This document shows, in pieces, positions 1 to 6,258 of a DNA stretch of 7,812 nt. Below the pieces are notes generated by a model, which was given only the letters and a program-made list of their open reading frames with translations, was not told the DNA's origin and did not search any database. Source of the stretch: an uncultured Clostridia bacterium (GTDB lineage Bacteria > Bacillota > Clostridia > TANB77 > CAG-508). The stretch's first letter is position 1. Each line of letters starts with the position of its first letter. Position numbers and translations under genes: made by a program. The DNA lies in assembly GCA_934141555.1 (NCBI GenBank), contig CAKPCK010000025.1:1-7812 (forward strand). The letters run 5' to 3'.

Positions 1-56
1 TGACATTCATCATATTTCTGATAAATTTCATCAATAAATTGCTTATTAGTTTTCAT
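1..56 (-). CDS. N-terminal fragment of the gene after the sigma factor (candidate anti-sigma)
   Basis: Only the first 18 codons are in the window: ATG at 56, reading MKTNKQFIDEIYQKYDEC, open to the edge. A strong GGAGGAGGG (73-65) lies 8 nt before the ATG, inside the 3' end of the sigma gene, and the two genes overlap by 11 bp. This coupling makes an anti-sigma factor or another sigma-linked membrane protein the most likely product, but no diagnostic domain is visible in so short a fragment. Confidence 0.7.
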   Translation of the reverse strand, partial: MKTNKQFIDEIYQKYDEC

Positions 57-594
57 ACTTATATCCCTCCTCCAAAACTATTTTTTCTAAGGCTTTTCTT
101 GCCCTATAAATTAACACTTTTACACTCGAACTTGTTTTATTCAAGATATGTCCTATTTCTTTATAACTTAGTTCTTCTATGTCTGCTAAATAGATAGCAT
201 TTTGATATTCTAATTTAAGCTTTTGAATTGCATTTTTCAAATTCTCAGCTCTTTCATTTTTAAAAACTTTTTCTTCCAATTCTTCTAAATCTTCATATTG
301 ATTCTCATCTAATGCTACTATTCTTTTTTCTCTTTTTATATAATTTAAAGCTTTTGATTTTGCTATTGTATAAAGATAGGTTTTTAAAGAATATTCAAAT
401 CTGTAATTCTTTTTATGCATTAAAATATATACAAAAACGTCTTGTGCCAAATCTTCTGCAATGTCTACACTTTTGGTATATCTCTGTATAAAATAAATAA
501 TAGAATCTTTGTGTCTTATTACAATTTCTTCAAAACTTTTATTGTTTCCTAATAAAAATTCTTTGTACAACTCTTTATCTGTCTTTTCTTCCAT
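46..594 (-). CDS. ECF-type sigma-70 family RNA polymerase sigma factor
   Basis: 182 residues, the normal size for an extracytoplasmic-function sigma factor. Region 2 spans about 20-90: FEEIVIRHKDSIIYFIQRYT, then DIAEDLAQDVFVYIL (44-58), which corresponds to the core-binding and -10-melting helices, and YLYTIAKSKALNYIKRE (73-89). An acidic linker (95-118, DEN... EDLEELEEK) precedes region 4 at 119-170, with a helix-turn-helix YKEIGHILNKTSSSVKVLIYRARKAL (144-169) for -35 recognition. Region 3 is absent, as expected. Start ATG 594 has AAGGAGGA (608-601) at 6 nt. The stop (48-46) lies inside the next gene, an 11-bp overlap typical of sigma/anti-sigma pairs. The ECF group cannot be assigned from sequence alone; an envelope-stress role is inferred. 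Confidence 0.95.
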   Translation of the reverse strand: MEEKTDKELYKEFLLGNNKSFEEIVIRHKDSIIYFIQRYTKSVDIAEDLAQDVFVYILMHKKNYRFEYSLKTYLYTIAKSKALNYIKREKRIVALDENQYEDLEELEEKVFKNERAENLKNAIQKLKLEYQNAIYLADIEELSYKEIGHILNKTSSSVKVLIYRARKALEKIVLEEGYKYEN

Positions 595-617
595 CTTGAA
601 TCCTCCTTTTTCTATCT

Positions 618-654
618 CTTATACAATTCTATCAAAAAAAAGTTACATATGCAA
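618..654 (-). promoter_or_regulatory. Promoter region of the ECF sigma gene (two overlapping candidates)
   Basis: Candidate A, ECF-type: TGTAAC (647-642) followed by a T8 tract (641-634), then TGTATAA from 625, so TGTA begins after 16 nt. AAC-type -35 elements with CGTA-like -10 elements are typical of ECF autoregulated promoters, and a T-tract next to the -35 is known to influence ECF selectivity in Bacillus. Candidate B, sigma-A: TTGCAT (654-649), 17 nt, TAGAAT (631-626) with an extended TG motif; only three of six -35 bases match. Both could be used. The upstream edge merges with the terminator U-tract. Confidence 0.5.
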
Positions 655-682
655 AAAAGAAACGGATTAATTTCCGCTTCTT
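653..682 (-). terminator. Operon terminator overlapping the coding end
   Basis: AAGAAGCGGA (682-673) pairs with TCCGTTTCTT (666-657) in a 10-bp stem with one G-T wobble and a 6-nt loop, followed by a T-run down to 653. The loop consists of the last Asn codon and the TAA stop of the preceding gene, and the 5' arm encodes its KRSG end. It closes the queA-to-two-TM operon just before the sigma factor unit. As DNA it is nearly symmetric (A-run one side, T-run the other), but no plus-strand gene needs it. Confidence 0.85.
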
Positions 683-1731
683 TTTATTTCCTTTGCATAT
701 TCCTTATATTCTTTTTCATTTTCAACTGTATAACCTTTTAAACAGTCATCAGAAACTTTTTCACATAATTTTTTAAATACTTCAGAAAATTCCGCTGTTT
801 CTTTTCCATTAATTGAAATACATTGTAAATTTGTTTTTCCATTTTTTAAACGTGCTATAATACTTGTTGAAGTTGTTATAATTCCACGATATTTTAAATT
901 ACTAGTATATATCCATTTTACATCAGAATATTTAAATATAACCAAACTTCCATTTTTCTTATTAACAAAGAAGTTTTTCGTTAATATTACATCACCTTTA
1001 TAATATTTTGCTTCTACATTATTATTTAATTCATTTATCAACTCTTCTTCATATTGATTATCTTTTAAATATTTTCTTACTCTCTTTTTTACTATAGATA
1101 TTGATGTATGATATATTATCAATACAATTAATCCTATTCCTGCAAAAACAATAATCAAATCTTCTGTTGTAGTATCTACTGGACTTTTTCTAACATTTAA
1201 CATTACACTTCCAAAATAATTTTCGAAAACACTTTCATCTATTTTTTCGTCATCTTCTAGTCCTTCATTATAGTAATCAATTATCCTCTTTTTTAGTTCT
1301 GTAGATATTTCTTCTGTAACTCCATATATTTTAACTGTTTCCGGTTTTGTCGCATTAGCATCAGTAGAATATGTATATTCTTGAATATCTTTTAATTTAT
1401 CTATTGTTTCAAAATTTAAATCTACTATATACCAATACCCATTACTTATTGCTATATAATATCTATCATTAGACTCATCATTTTCATTATCAATATTTCC
1501 ATATATTGCTACTTCTCCACTTAGTCCTTCAACATTTAAATATGCATATTTTCCAGATTCCATGCCTATAGCCCCATTCGTTGTAAAATCTATTGGAGTT
1601 GGTTGATTTTTTTCTTTATTATTAATCAAGCCAAAACTTACAATAATAAGAACAATACATACAATATATCCAATTATTAATGCACTTGGTATTTTAGTTT
1701 TTTTTATAATATTTTCCCCATCCGAATTCAT
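667..1731 (-). CDS. Two-TM protein of unknown function
   Basis: 354 residues; not recognised with confidence (a distant similarity to DUF6709-type proteins is possible). A first membrane helix at about 15-36 (PSALIIGYIVCIVLIIVSFG) is followed by an extracytoplasmic domain at 40-188, rich in Tyr, Asp and Glu. A second helix at 191-208 (DLIIVFAGIGLIVLIIYH) is followed by a basic stop-transfer stretch (KKRVRK) and a cytoplasmic domain of about 140 residues with beta-strand-like segments (GDVILTKNFFVNKKNGSLVIFKYSDVKWIY), reminiscent of a PH-like fold; that fold is a guess. The frame opens at a TTG (1737), but I prefer ATG 1731: AAAGGAGA (1748-1741) is 9 nt from ATG and only 3 nt from TTG. Last gene of the operon. 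Its final codons form the 5' arm of the terminator at 653-682. Confidence 0.8.
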   Translation of the reverse strand: MNSDGENIIKKTKIPSALIIGYIVCIVLIIVSFGLINNKEKNQPTPIDFTTNGAIGMESGKYAYLNVEGLSGEVAIYGNIDNENDESNDRYYIAISNGYWYIVDLNFETIDKLKDIQEYTYSTDANATKPETVKIYGVTEEISTELKKRIIDYYNEGLEDDEKIDESVFENYFGSVMLNVRKSPVDTTTEDLIIVFAGIGLIVLIIYHTSISIVKKRVRKYLKDNQYEEELINELNNNVEAKYYKGDVILTKNFFVNKKNGSLVIFKYSDVKWIYTSNLKYRGIITTSTSIIARLKNGKTNLQCISINGKETAEFSEVFKKLCEKVSDDCLKGYTVENEKEYKEYAKEIKRSGN

Positions 1732-1757
1732 TTTCAAATTTCTCCTTTATTTACAGT

Positions 1758-2018
1758 TTAAAATGCTTTTCTATATAAAAATATTGCTATAGCCATTCCA
1801 ATTATGCTTGCAATATTAATATGTAATGCAAAAGCAAAAGTTAAAGTCAACACATTCATATTTAAAACAAATGGATTATCAATTCCAAATGTTTGCCCAT
1901 ATGATAACCAATTAAGCCAATCAACTTTAGCTGCAACTTCTCCTAATAATCCTCCTATTACTAATCCCGCAAATATAAATAATATTGCCATCCATGTACT
2001 TTTATCTCTTATCGCCAT
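1758..2018 (-). CDS. DUF4321-like small membrane protein
   Basis: 86 residues, function unknown. Two hydrophobic helices, about 9-29 (WMAILFIFAGLVIGGLLGEVA) and 60-83 (TFAFALHINIASIIGMAIAIF), flank a short loop with WLNWLSYGQTFG (34-45) and the segment NPFVLNMNVLTLTF. Length, the GLVIGGLLGE helix and the conserved-looking Trp/Gly loop match my memory of the DUF4321 family of clostridial membrane proteins; no database check was possible. The start at ATG 2018 has a strong GGAGG (2031-2027) at 8 nt. Gaps of 28 nt to the WG gene and 26 nt to the next gene support one transcript. An inner-membrane accessory role is inferred from topology only. Confidence 0.85.
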   Translation of the reverse strand: MAIRDKSTWMAILFIFAGLVIGGLLGEVAAKVDWLNWLSYGQTFGIDNPFVLNMNVLTLTFAFALHINIASIIGMAIAIFLYRKAF

Positions 2019-2046
2019 TTTCTTTTCCTCCGTTTATTATTAATTT

Positions 2047-3408
2047 TTATCTTCCAATACTTGTTAGCCACTCTTCAACATTTACAACACTTGAATTGTT
2101 ATTATATGTCATATAAAATTTGTTTTCACCATTTTCAGTATTAGTTTTCAAATATACAGCATCCAATACATAACTGCTTTTAAATATTTCTTCACCTTTT
2201 GTTGTTATTAAATTGTAGTGTTTATCTTTTTCTACAACTAACATTTTATAACTTGGAATTGCTAATGCTGGATACGCACTATCAGCTAAGTTTGTAGTAC
2301 ATCCTACCCCTGTAAGTTCAAAATCTTTTATTTTCTCACCTTTAATATTAAATAATCCCCATAAGTTATTGCTATCCATTATTGGAATTATTTCATCTAA
2401 TAGAACATATTGATTTTCAATTCCGTTTTGTGAAAACTTCGTTATATCCATTCCAATTTTTTTATATTCTGGAGTAATAATTACTTTTCCACTAGTACTT
2501 ACTACACCATACAAATTATTTTGTTTTACTAAATATAACCCATTTTGATTATCCATTATTTTTATTTCATCATATACAACTCTAACTTTAGTTGAAGAAT
2601 CTTTTGCTAATACCCCAACTTTTCCATTACTTTTAACAAGAAAATCTTCTGTAGCTGGTAAATACTTAATATCTTCATATTTATTTTCTAGTATTGATTT
2701 TCCAGTAGTTGCATCAATTACTCCATACAGTTTATCTTTTTGAAGTATTATCATATTTTCAAAAATAGCTTTTTTATCTGTAAAGTCATCTGAAAGTTTT
2801 TCTGTATTATTACTACCATTTGTCGCCTGTTGTGAATATTCTCCTATTTTTAATTTTGATGCATAATATTGGTTTAAATATTCCATTGTATATATATTAA
2901 TTATATTCGAACTTGAATTATATTCAAATAAAGTATTAAATGCTTTTTCTATTCCAGTAGGTGTTGTGAATAATTCTCCATCCTTTTCAAATACCTTTTC
3001 ATCTAGTGTAATGTATTCATAATCAGAATCTCCACGAGTTTTTATCAAAGTATCTGAATCTAGCGAAAACATAGCTGTTTCATACTCATTTTTCACATAG
3101 CATTTTGAATCATCTTCTGACTTTATTTTATAATCTCCTCTATAATCTTCATACCCCAAAAACTTTGCAACTTTTCTTATCGGAATATATACCTTAGAAG
3201 ATCCATTTTCTTCTTTAAAATATAAGATTTCTACTATATTATTTTTTTTCTGTCCATCAATTCTTGCTGTAATCACTGTACTTTTCAAATACATTATTCC
3301 ATATATAATAGCTACTGTAACTATTATCAAGAAAACTATCAATATTCCTATAATCATAGGAATTTTAGATTTTTTCTTATTTATTATATTCTCATCATAT
3401 AATTCCAT
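2047..3408 (-). CDS. Membrane-anchored WG-repeat protein with copper-amine-oxidase-like N-terminal domain
   Basis: 453 residues, function unknown. Order: a short Lys-rich cytoplasmic tail; one membrane segment at about 17-41 (IPMIIGILIVFLIIVTVAII), a type II anchor or uncleaved signal; an extracellular part with a region at 60-175 resembling the copper-amine-oxidase N-terminal/stalk domain (KVYIPIRKVAKFLGY, then ELFTTPTGIEKAF), without oxidase catalytic parts; a low-complexity linker (190-212); then WG-type repeats to the end, seen at YGVIDATTGK (228), VGVLAKDS (264), YGVVSTSGK (300), WGLFNIKGE (350) and YNLITTKGE (398). The frame extends to ATG 3435, but I chose ATG 3408 because AGGAGG (3420-3415) precedes it at 6 nt; the longer start would overlap tgt and has no such site. 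Likely a surface recognition or scaffold protein, by analogy with repeat families. The next gene begins 28 nt later. Confidence 0.85.
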   Translation of the reverse strand: MELYDENIINKKKSKIPMIIGILIVFLIIVTVAIIYGIMYLKSTVITARIDGQKKNNIVEILYFKEENGSSKVYIPIRKVAKFLGYEDYRGDYKIKSEDDSKCYVKNEYETAMFSLDSDTLIKTRGDSDYEYITLDEKVFEKDGELFTTPTGIEKAFNTLFEYNSSSNIINIYTMEYLNQYYASKLKIGEYSQQATNGSNNTEKLSDDFTDKKAIFENMIILQKDKLYGVIDATTGKSILENKYEDIKYLPATEDFLVKSNGKVGVLAKDSSTKVRVVYDEIKIMDNQNGLYLVKQNNLYGVVSTSGKVIITPEYKKIGMDITKFSQNGIENQYVLLDEIIPIMDSNNLWGLFNIKGEKIKDFELTGVGCTTNLADSAYPALAIPSYKMLVVEKDKHYNLITTKGEEIFKSSYVLDAVYLKTNTENGENKFYMTYNNNSSVVNVEEWLTSIGR

Positions 3409-3418
3409 GGACTTCCTC

Positions 3419-4546
3419 CTATTTTTCATAACCATATTTTTTATAAAATTCTTCTTTAAATGTACCTAAATTATCATTTTCAATTTCTATTCTAACTCTT
3501 TCCATTAATCTAGTCAAGAATCTTAGATTATGAATTGAAAGTAATCTTACTCCTAATATTTCATTTGCTTTTACCAAATGTCTTATATATGCTCTTGTAT
3601 AATTTTTACATGTATAACAATCACATTCTGGATCTAAAGGTCCCCAATCTCTTTCATATGTAGCATTTCTTACTACTACTTTTCCGTGTGATGTCATAGC
3701 TGTTCCATTTCTAGCTATTCTAGTTGGTAATACACAGTCACACATGTCTATTCCTGCCATTGCTGCTTCTATTAAATAATCTGGAGAACCAACTCCCATT
3801 AAATATCTTGGTTTGTCTTTTGGCATTAATGGTGCTGTATATTTTAATATATCAATAAATTCCTCTTTTGGCTCTCCTACACTTATTCCTCCAATTGCAT
3901 ATCCTGGCAAGTCTAATTCTGCTAAATCTTTCGCGGATTTTTCTCTTAAATCTTTATAAAAACCACCTTGAATAATTCCAAATAATGCTTGGTCTTCTGG
4001 TCTTGCATGTGCCTCAATACATCTTTTTGCCCATCTAGTTGTTCTTTCCATTGAATTTTTAGTATATTCATATGTTGATGGATATGGACAACATTCATCA
4101 AATGACATTATTATATCTGCCCCAAGCGAATTCTCTATTTCCATTACTTTTTCTGGAGTAAACATGTGCTTACTTCCATCTAAATGTGATTTAAATTCTA
4201 CACCTTCTTCTGTTATTTTTCTTAAATCACTTAAACTGAAAATTTGAAAACCACCACAATCAGTTAGAATTGGTCTATCCCAATTCATAAATTTATGAAG
4301 TCCACCTGCTTCTTCCACTATTTTGTGTCCAGGTCTTAAATATAAATGATATGTATTTGATAATATTATTTGTGCTTTTACTTCTTCTTTTAATTCTTCT
4401 GGAGTCATTGATTTTACTGTCGCTTGTGTTCCAACTGGCATAAATATTGGAGTTTGTATATCTCCATGTGGCGTATGTACAACGCCTCTTCTTGCTCCTG
4501 TTTGTTTACATTCGTGTAATAATTCATATGTTACTGCTGGTTTCAT
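3419..4546 (-). CDS. tgt: tRNA-guanine transglycosylase
   Basis: Cytoplasmic zinc enzyme that swaps the wobble guanine of GUN-anticodon tRNAs (Asp, Asn, His, Tyr) for preQ1, the committed tRNA step of queuosine synthesis. 375 residues, normal bacterial length. Landmarks: SNTYHLYLRPG (63-73), LTDCGGFQIFSL (94-105) with the base-binding/acid Asp96, FDECCPYP (149-156), GGISVGEP (219-226), and MCDCVLPTRIARNG (268-281) with the nucleophile Asp270. The zinc ligands appear to be Cys308, Cys310, Cys313 and His339. The residue after Asp96 is Cys97, where the bacterial family normally has Ser (DSGGF); the codon is a clear TGT. Start is ATG 4546 with AAAGGAA (4558-4552) upstream. Its TAG stop (3421-3419) is embedded in the Shine-Dalgarno site of the next gene, suggesting translational coupling. 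The usual yajC-secDF neighbours do not follow. Confidence 0.97.
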   Translation of the reverse strand: MKPAVTYELLHECKQTGARRGVVHTPHGDIQTPIFMPVGTQATVKSMTPEELKEEVKAQIILSNTYHLYLRPGHKIVEEAGGLHKFMNWDRPILTDCGGFQIFSLSDLRKITEEGVEFKSHLDGSKHMFTPEKVMEIENSLGADIIMSFDECCPYPSTYEYTKNSMERTTRWAKRCIEAHARPEDQALFGIIQGGFYKDLREKSAKDLAELDLPGYAIGGISVGEPKEEFIDILKYTAPLMPKDKPRYLMGVGSPDYLIEAAMAGIDMCDCVLPTRIARNGTAMTSHGKVVVRNATYERDWGPLDPECDCYTCKNYTRAYIRHLVKANEILGVRLLSIHNLRFLTRLMERVRIEIENDNLGTFKEEFYKKYGYEK

Positions 4547-4564
4547 ATCTATTCCTTTCTATTT

Positions 4565-5590
4565 TTATTTTATAAACATCGCATCTCCAAAACTGAAAAA
4601 TTTGTATTCTTCTTTTACAGCCTCATTATAAGCCTTTAATATATATTCTCTTCCTGCAAGAGCTGATACTAACATTAATAATGTTGATTCTGGTAAATGG
4701 AAATTTGTTATTAATCCATCTAAACATTTAAATTTATATCCGGGATATATGAAAATACTAGTATCTCCTTCAGTTGCCTTTACCATTCCTGTATTTTCAT
4801 CAGCAATTGCTTCTAAAACTCTACATGATGTAGTTCCTACTGCAATTACCTTTTTTCCTCGTTTTTTTGTCTCATTTATTTTCTCTACATCTTCTTGCTT
4901 TATATAAAAATGTTCTGAATGCATATCATGATCTTCTATATTTTCTTCTTTTACTGGTCTAAATGTCCCTATTCCAACATGTAATGTTACATTTGCAATT
5001 TTAACACCTTTTTCTTCAATCTTTTTTAATAGTTCGTCTGTAAAATGTAATCCTGCTGTTGGTGCTGCTGCAGATCCTTCATATTTAGCATATACTGTTT
5101 GATATCTATCATTTTCTTTTAATGCTTCGTGAATATATGGTGGAAGTGGCATTAGTCCAATTTTATCTAATATCTCATTAAATATTCCTTGATACTTAAA
5201 TTCTACTTTTCTTGTTCCACCTGGCATTGTATCTAGAACTTCTGCTTCTAATATTCCATCTCCAAAGATTACTTTTGCTCCAACATGTAATTTATTTCCA
5301 GGTCTTACAATACATTCCCATATATCTCCTTCGATTCTATTTAATAATAAGAATTCCACATTTGCACCTGTTTCCTTTTTTCCATAAAGTCTTGCTGGCA
5401 AAACTTTAGTATTATTCCTTACTAAACAATCCCCTGGCTCTAAATAGTCTATTATATCTTTGAATACTTTATGTTCTATAGTTTGTTTTTCTCTATCTAA
5501 TACCATTAATCTAGATTCGTCTCTTTTTTCGATTGGTACTTGTGCTATTAATCTTTCTGGTAATTCATAATTAAATTCCGTTAGTTTCAC
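4565..5590 (-). CDS. queA: S-adenosylmethionine:tRNA ribosyltransferase-isomerase
   Basis: Cytoplasmic enzyme that transfers and isomerises the ribosyl part of S-adenosylmethionine onto preQ1 at the tRNA wobble base, giving epoxyqueuosine, the step after TGT. 341 residues, the normal family length. Family signatures are the N-terminal FNYELPERLIAQ (6-17), VRNNTKVLPARLYG (57-70), AAPTAGLHFTDELL (175-188), VTLHVGIGTFRPV (201-213), TSCRVLEA (254-261), LITNFHLPESTLLMLVSA (293-310) and the C-terminal YKFFSFGDAMFI (329-340). The start is GTG at 5590: the reading frame begins the family's usual N-terminus there and no start codon lies just upstream. The Shine-Dalgarno candidate AAAGGAC (5607-5601) is about 10 nt away, slightly long, so initiation may be modest. 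First gene of the operon; tgt follows after 18 nt. Confidence 0.97.
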   Translation of the reverse strand: MKLTEFNYELPERLIAQVPIEKRDESRLMVLDREKQTIEHKVFKDIIDYLEPGDCLVRNNTKVLPARLYGKKETGANVEFLLLNRIEGDIWECIVRPGNKLHVGAKVIFGDGILEAEVLDTMPGGTRKVEFKYQGIFNEILDKIGLMPLPPYIHEALKENDRYQTVYAKYEGSAAAPTAGLHFTDELLKKIEEKGVKIANVTLHVGIGTFRPVKEENIEDHDMHSEHFYIKQEDVEKINETKKRGKKVIAVGTTSCRVLEAIADENTGMVKATEGDTSIFIYPGYKFKCLDGLITNFHLPESTLLMLVSALAGREYILKAYNEAVKEEYKFFSFGDAMFIK

Positions 5591-5632
5591 TTTATTGTCT
5601 GTCCTTTCTTTTCTCTATTTTTTCACTCTTAT

Positions 5633-5661
5633 ATTGTACTATTTTTTCATTAACTTTTCAA
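5633..5661 (-). promoter_or_regulatory. Sigma-A promoter of the queA-tgt operon
   Basis: TTGAAA (5661-5656), a 17-nt spacer, and TACAAT (5638-5633): five of six consensus bases in each hexamer at ideal spacing. It lies downstream of the 5685-5725 terminator and 43 nt upstream of the queA GTG. A single 0A-like heptamer, TGTCGAT on the plus strand (5668-5674), is 6 nt upstream of the -35. No preQ1 riboswitch-like hairpin-pseudoknot is evident in the short leader. Confidence 0.75.
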
Positions 5662-5684
5662 GTTTTATGTCGATTTTTCTTAAT

Positions 5685-5725
5685 AAAAAAAGATAATATT
5701 TAATTTTAGAAATAAATATTATCTT
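5685..5725 (-). terminator. Intrinsic terminator of the Trp-heptad gene
   Basis: A perfect 13-bp inverted repeat: AAGATAATATTTA (5725-5713) and TAAATATTATCTT (5702-5690) around a 10-nt loop, followed on the minus strand by a T-run (5691-5685). The stem has only one G-C pair, so it is weak for its length, but position and U-tract fit. It lies about 30 nt after the stop at 5757 and separates this unit from the queA promoter. Confidence 0.75.
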
Positions 5726-5756
5726 AAATTTTATTCGGTGTACTATTTATAATTTA

Positions 5757-6158
5757 TTAGGCTTTAAGAAATCTTTTCATTTTTGATACATTTTTATCTT
5801 TTAGTTGTGCTGAAATTGAAATATCATAATTTATTAATATATTCAATATATCATTTTTATCATTTTTCCTATTAATTTCATTTTCTTTCCAAAGTTTCTT
5901 ATTTTCTTCCCAAAGCTTTTTATTTTCTTCCCAATTTTTATAATTTTCTTCCCAACGTTTATCGTTTTCAGCCCAGCGTCTATCATTCTCTTCCCAACGT
6001 CTTAAGTTTTCTTGCCAATGTTCATTTTCTATTTCTCTACTCTTTTTTATTTCAGCTCTTACTTCACTAAATGCTGCTGTTGTTTGTAGTTGAAAATTAT
6101 TTAATGTTTGCAATATTTGTATTAACATTTCATTATTATCTGCCATATATTCTATCAT
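5757..6158 (-). CDS. Small protein with seven Trp-containing heptad repeats (unknown function)
   Basis: 133 residues; I do not recognise a named family. Residues 10-45 (MLIQILQTLNNFQ... SEVRAEIKK) look like an amphipathic helix. Residues 47-95 are seven exact 7-residue units of the form x-W-x-E-N-x-[KR], with Trp at 48, 55, 62, 69, 76, 83 and 90. This predicts a long, highly charged continuous helix or coiled coil. A short tail follows (ILNILINYDISISAQL), ending KMKRFLKA. There is no signal peptide, membrane segment or Cys, so it is probably cytoplasmic. The ATG at 6158 is preceded by AAGGAAGGA (6167-6159). An alternative ATG at 6146 (MADNNEM) would lie 12 nt from the same purine tract, so the first four residues are uncertain. 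It is transcribed alone, with its own consensus promoter, apparent 0A boxes and terminator. A structural or scaffold role, perhaps linked to stationary phase or sporulation, is inference only. Confidence 0.8.
   Translation of the reverse strand: MIEYMADNNEMLIQILQTLNNFQLQTTAAFSEVRAEIKKSREIENEHWQENLRRWEENDRRWAENDKRWEENYKNWEENKKLWEENKKLWKENEINRKNDKNDILNILINYDISISAQLKDKNVSKMKRFLKA
5874..6020 (-). repeat. 21-bp tandem repeats encoding seven Trp heptads
   Basis: Seven in-frame 21-bp units inside the 5757-6158 gene, visible on the plus strand as a cca (Trp) triplet every 21 bases from 5889-5891 to 6015-6017, often as ttcttccca. The first two units and the last are the most divergent in sequence; the middle ones are near copies. 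The pattern suggests expansion by slippage or unequal recombination, with selection keeping W, E and N at fixed positions. Copy number may vary between strains. Confidence 0.9.
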
Positions 6159-6258
6159 TCCTTCCTTAAAAATTTTATTGATTTAATTAAAAAATTAAAA
6201 TATTTATTTATGAATTAAATCCTCGATTGAACCAACACAAGTACACCTTGATATGTGC

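Noticed and set aside
1732..1737. TTG start at 1737 for the two-TM gene
   Set aside because: Only 3 nt separate it from the Shine-Dalgarno site; ATG 1731 has a normal 9-nt spacing.
1804..2043. Plus-strand open frame of 79 codons
   Set aside because: It is the antisense shadow of the DUF4321-like gene, with no ribosome-binding site and no recognisable domain.
3409..3435. Upstream starts (ATG 3435 and 3429) for the WG-repeat gene
   Set aside because: They overlap the tgt end and lack a ribosome-binding site, while AGGAGG sits 6 nt before ATG 3408.
5212..5409. Plus-strand Leu-rich open frame within queA
   Set aside because: Antisense shadow of a well-conserved enzyme gene; the Leu/Ile-rich composition comes from reading AT-rich codons backwards.
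5591..5632. A preQ1 riboswitch in front of queA
   Set aside because: The leader after the predicted start is only about 35 nt, AT-rich, and shows no G-C hairpin followed by the A-rich pseudoknot tail expected for a preQ1 aptamer.
6219..6240. GGTTCAATC-like stretch on the minus strand resembling a tRNA T-arm
   Set aside because: The flanking bases do not form the required 5-bp stem and no acceptor or anticodon arms are present.
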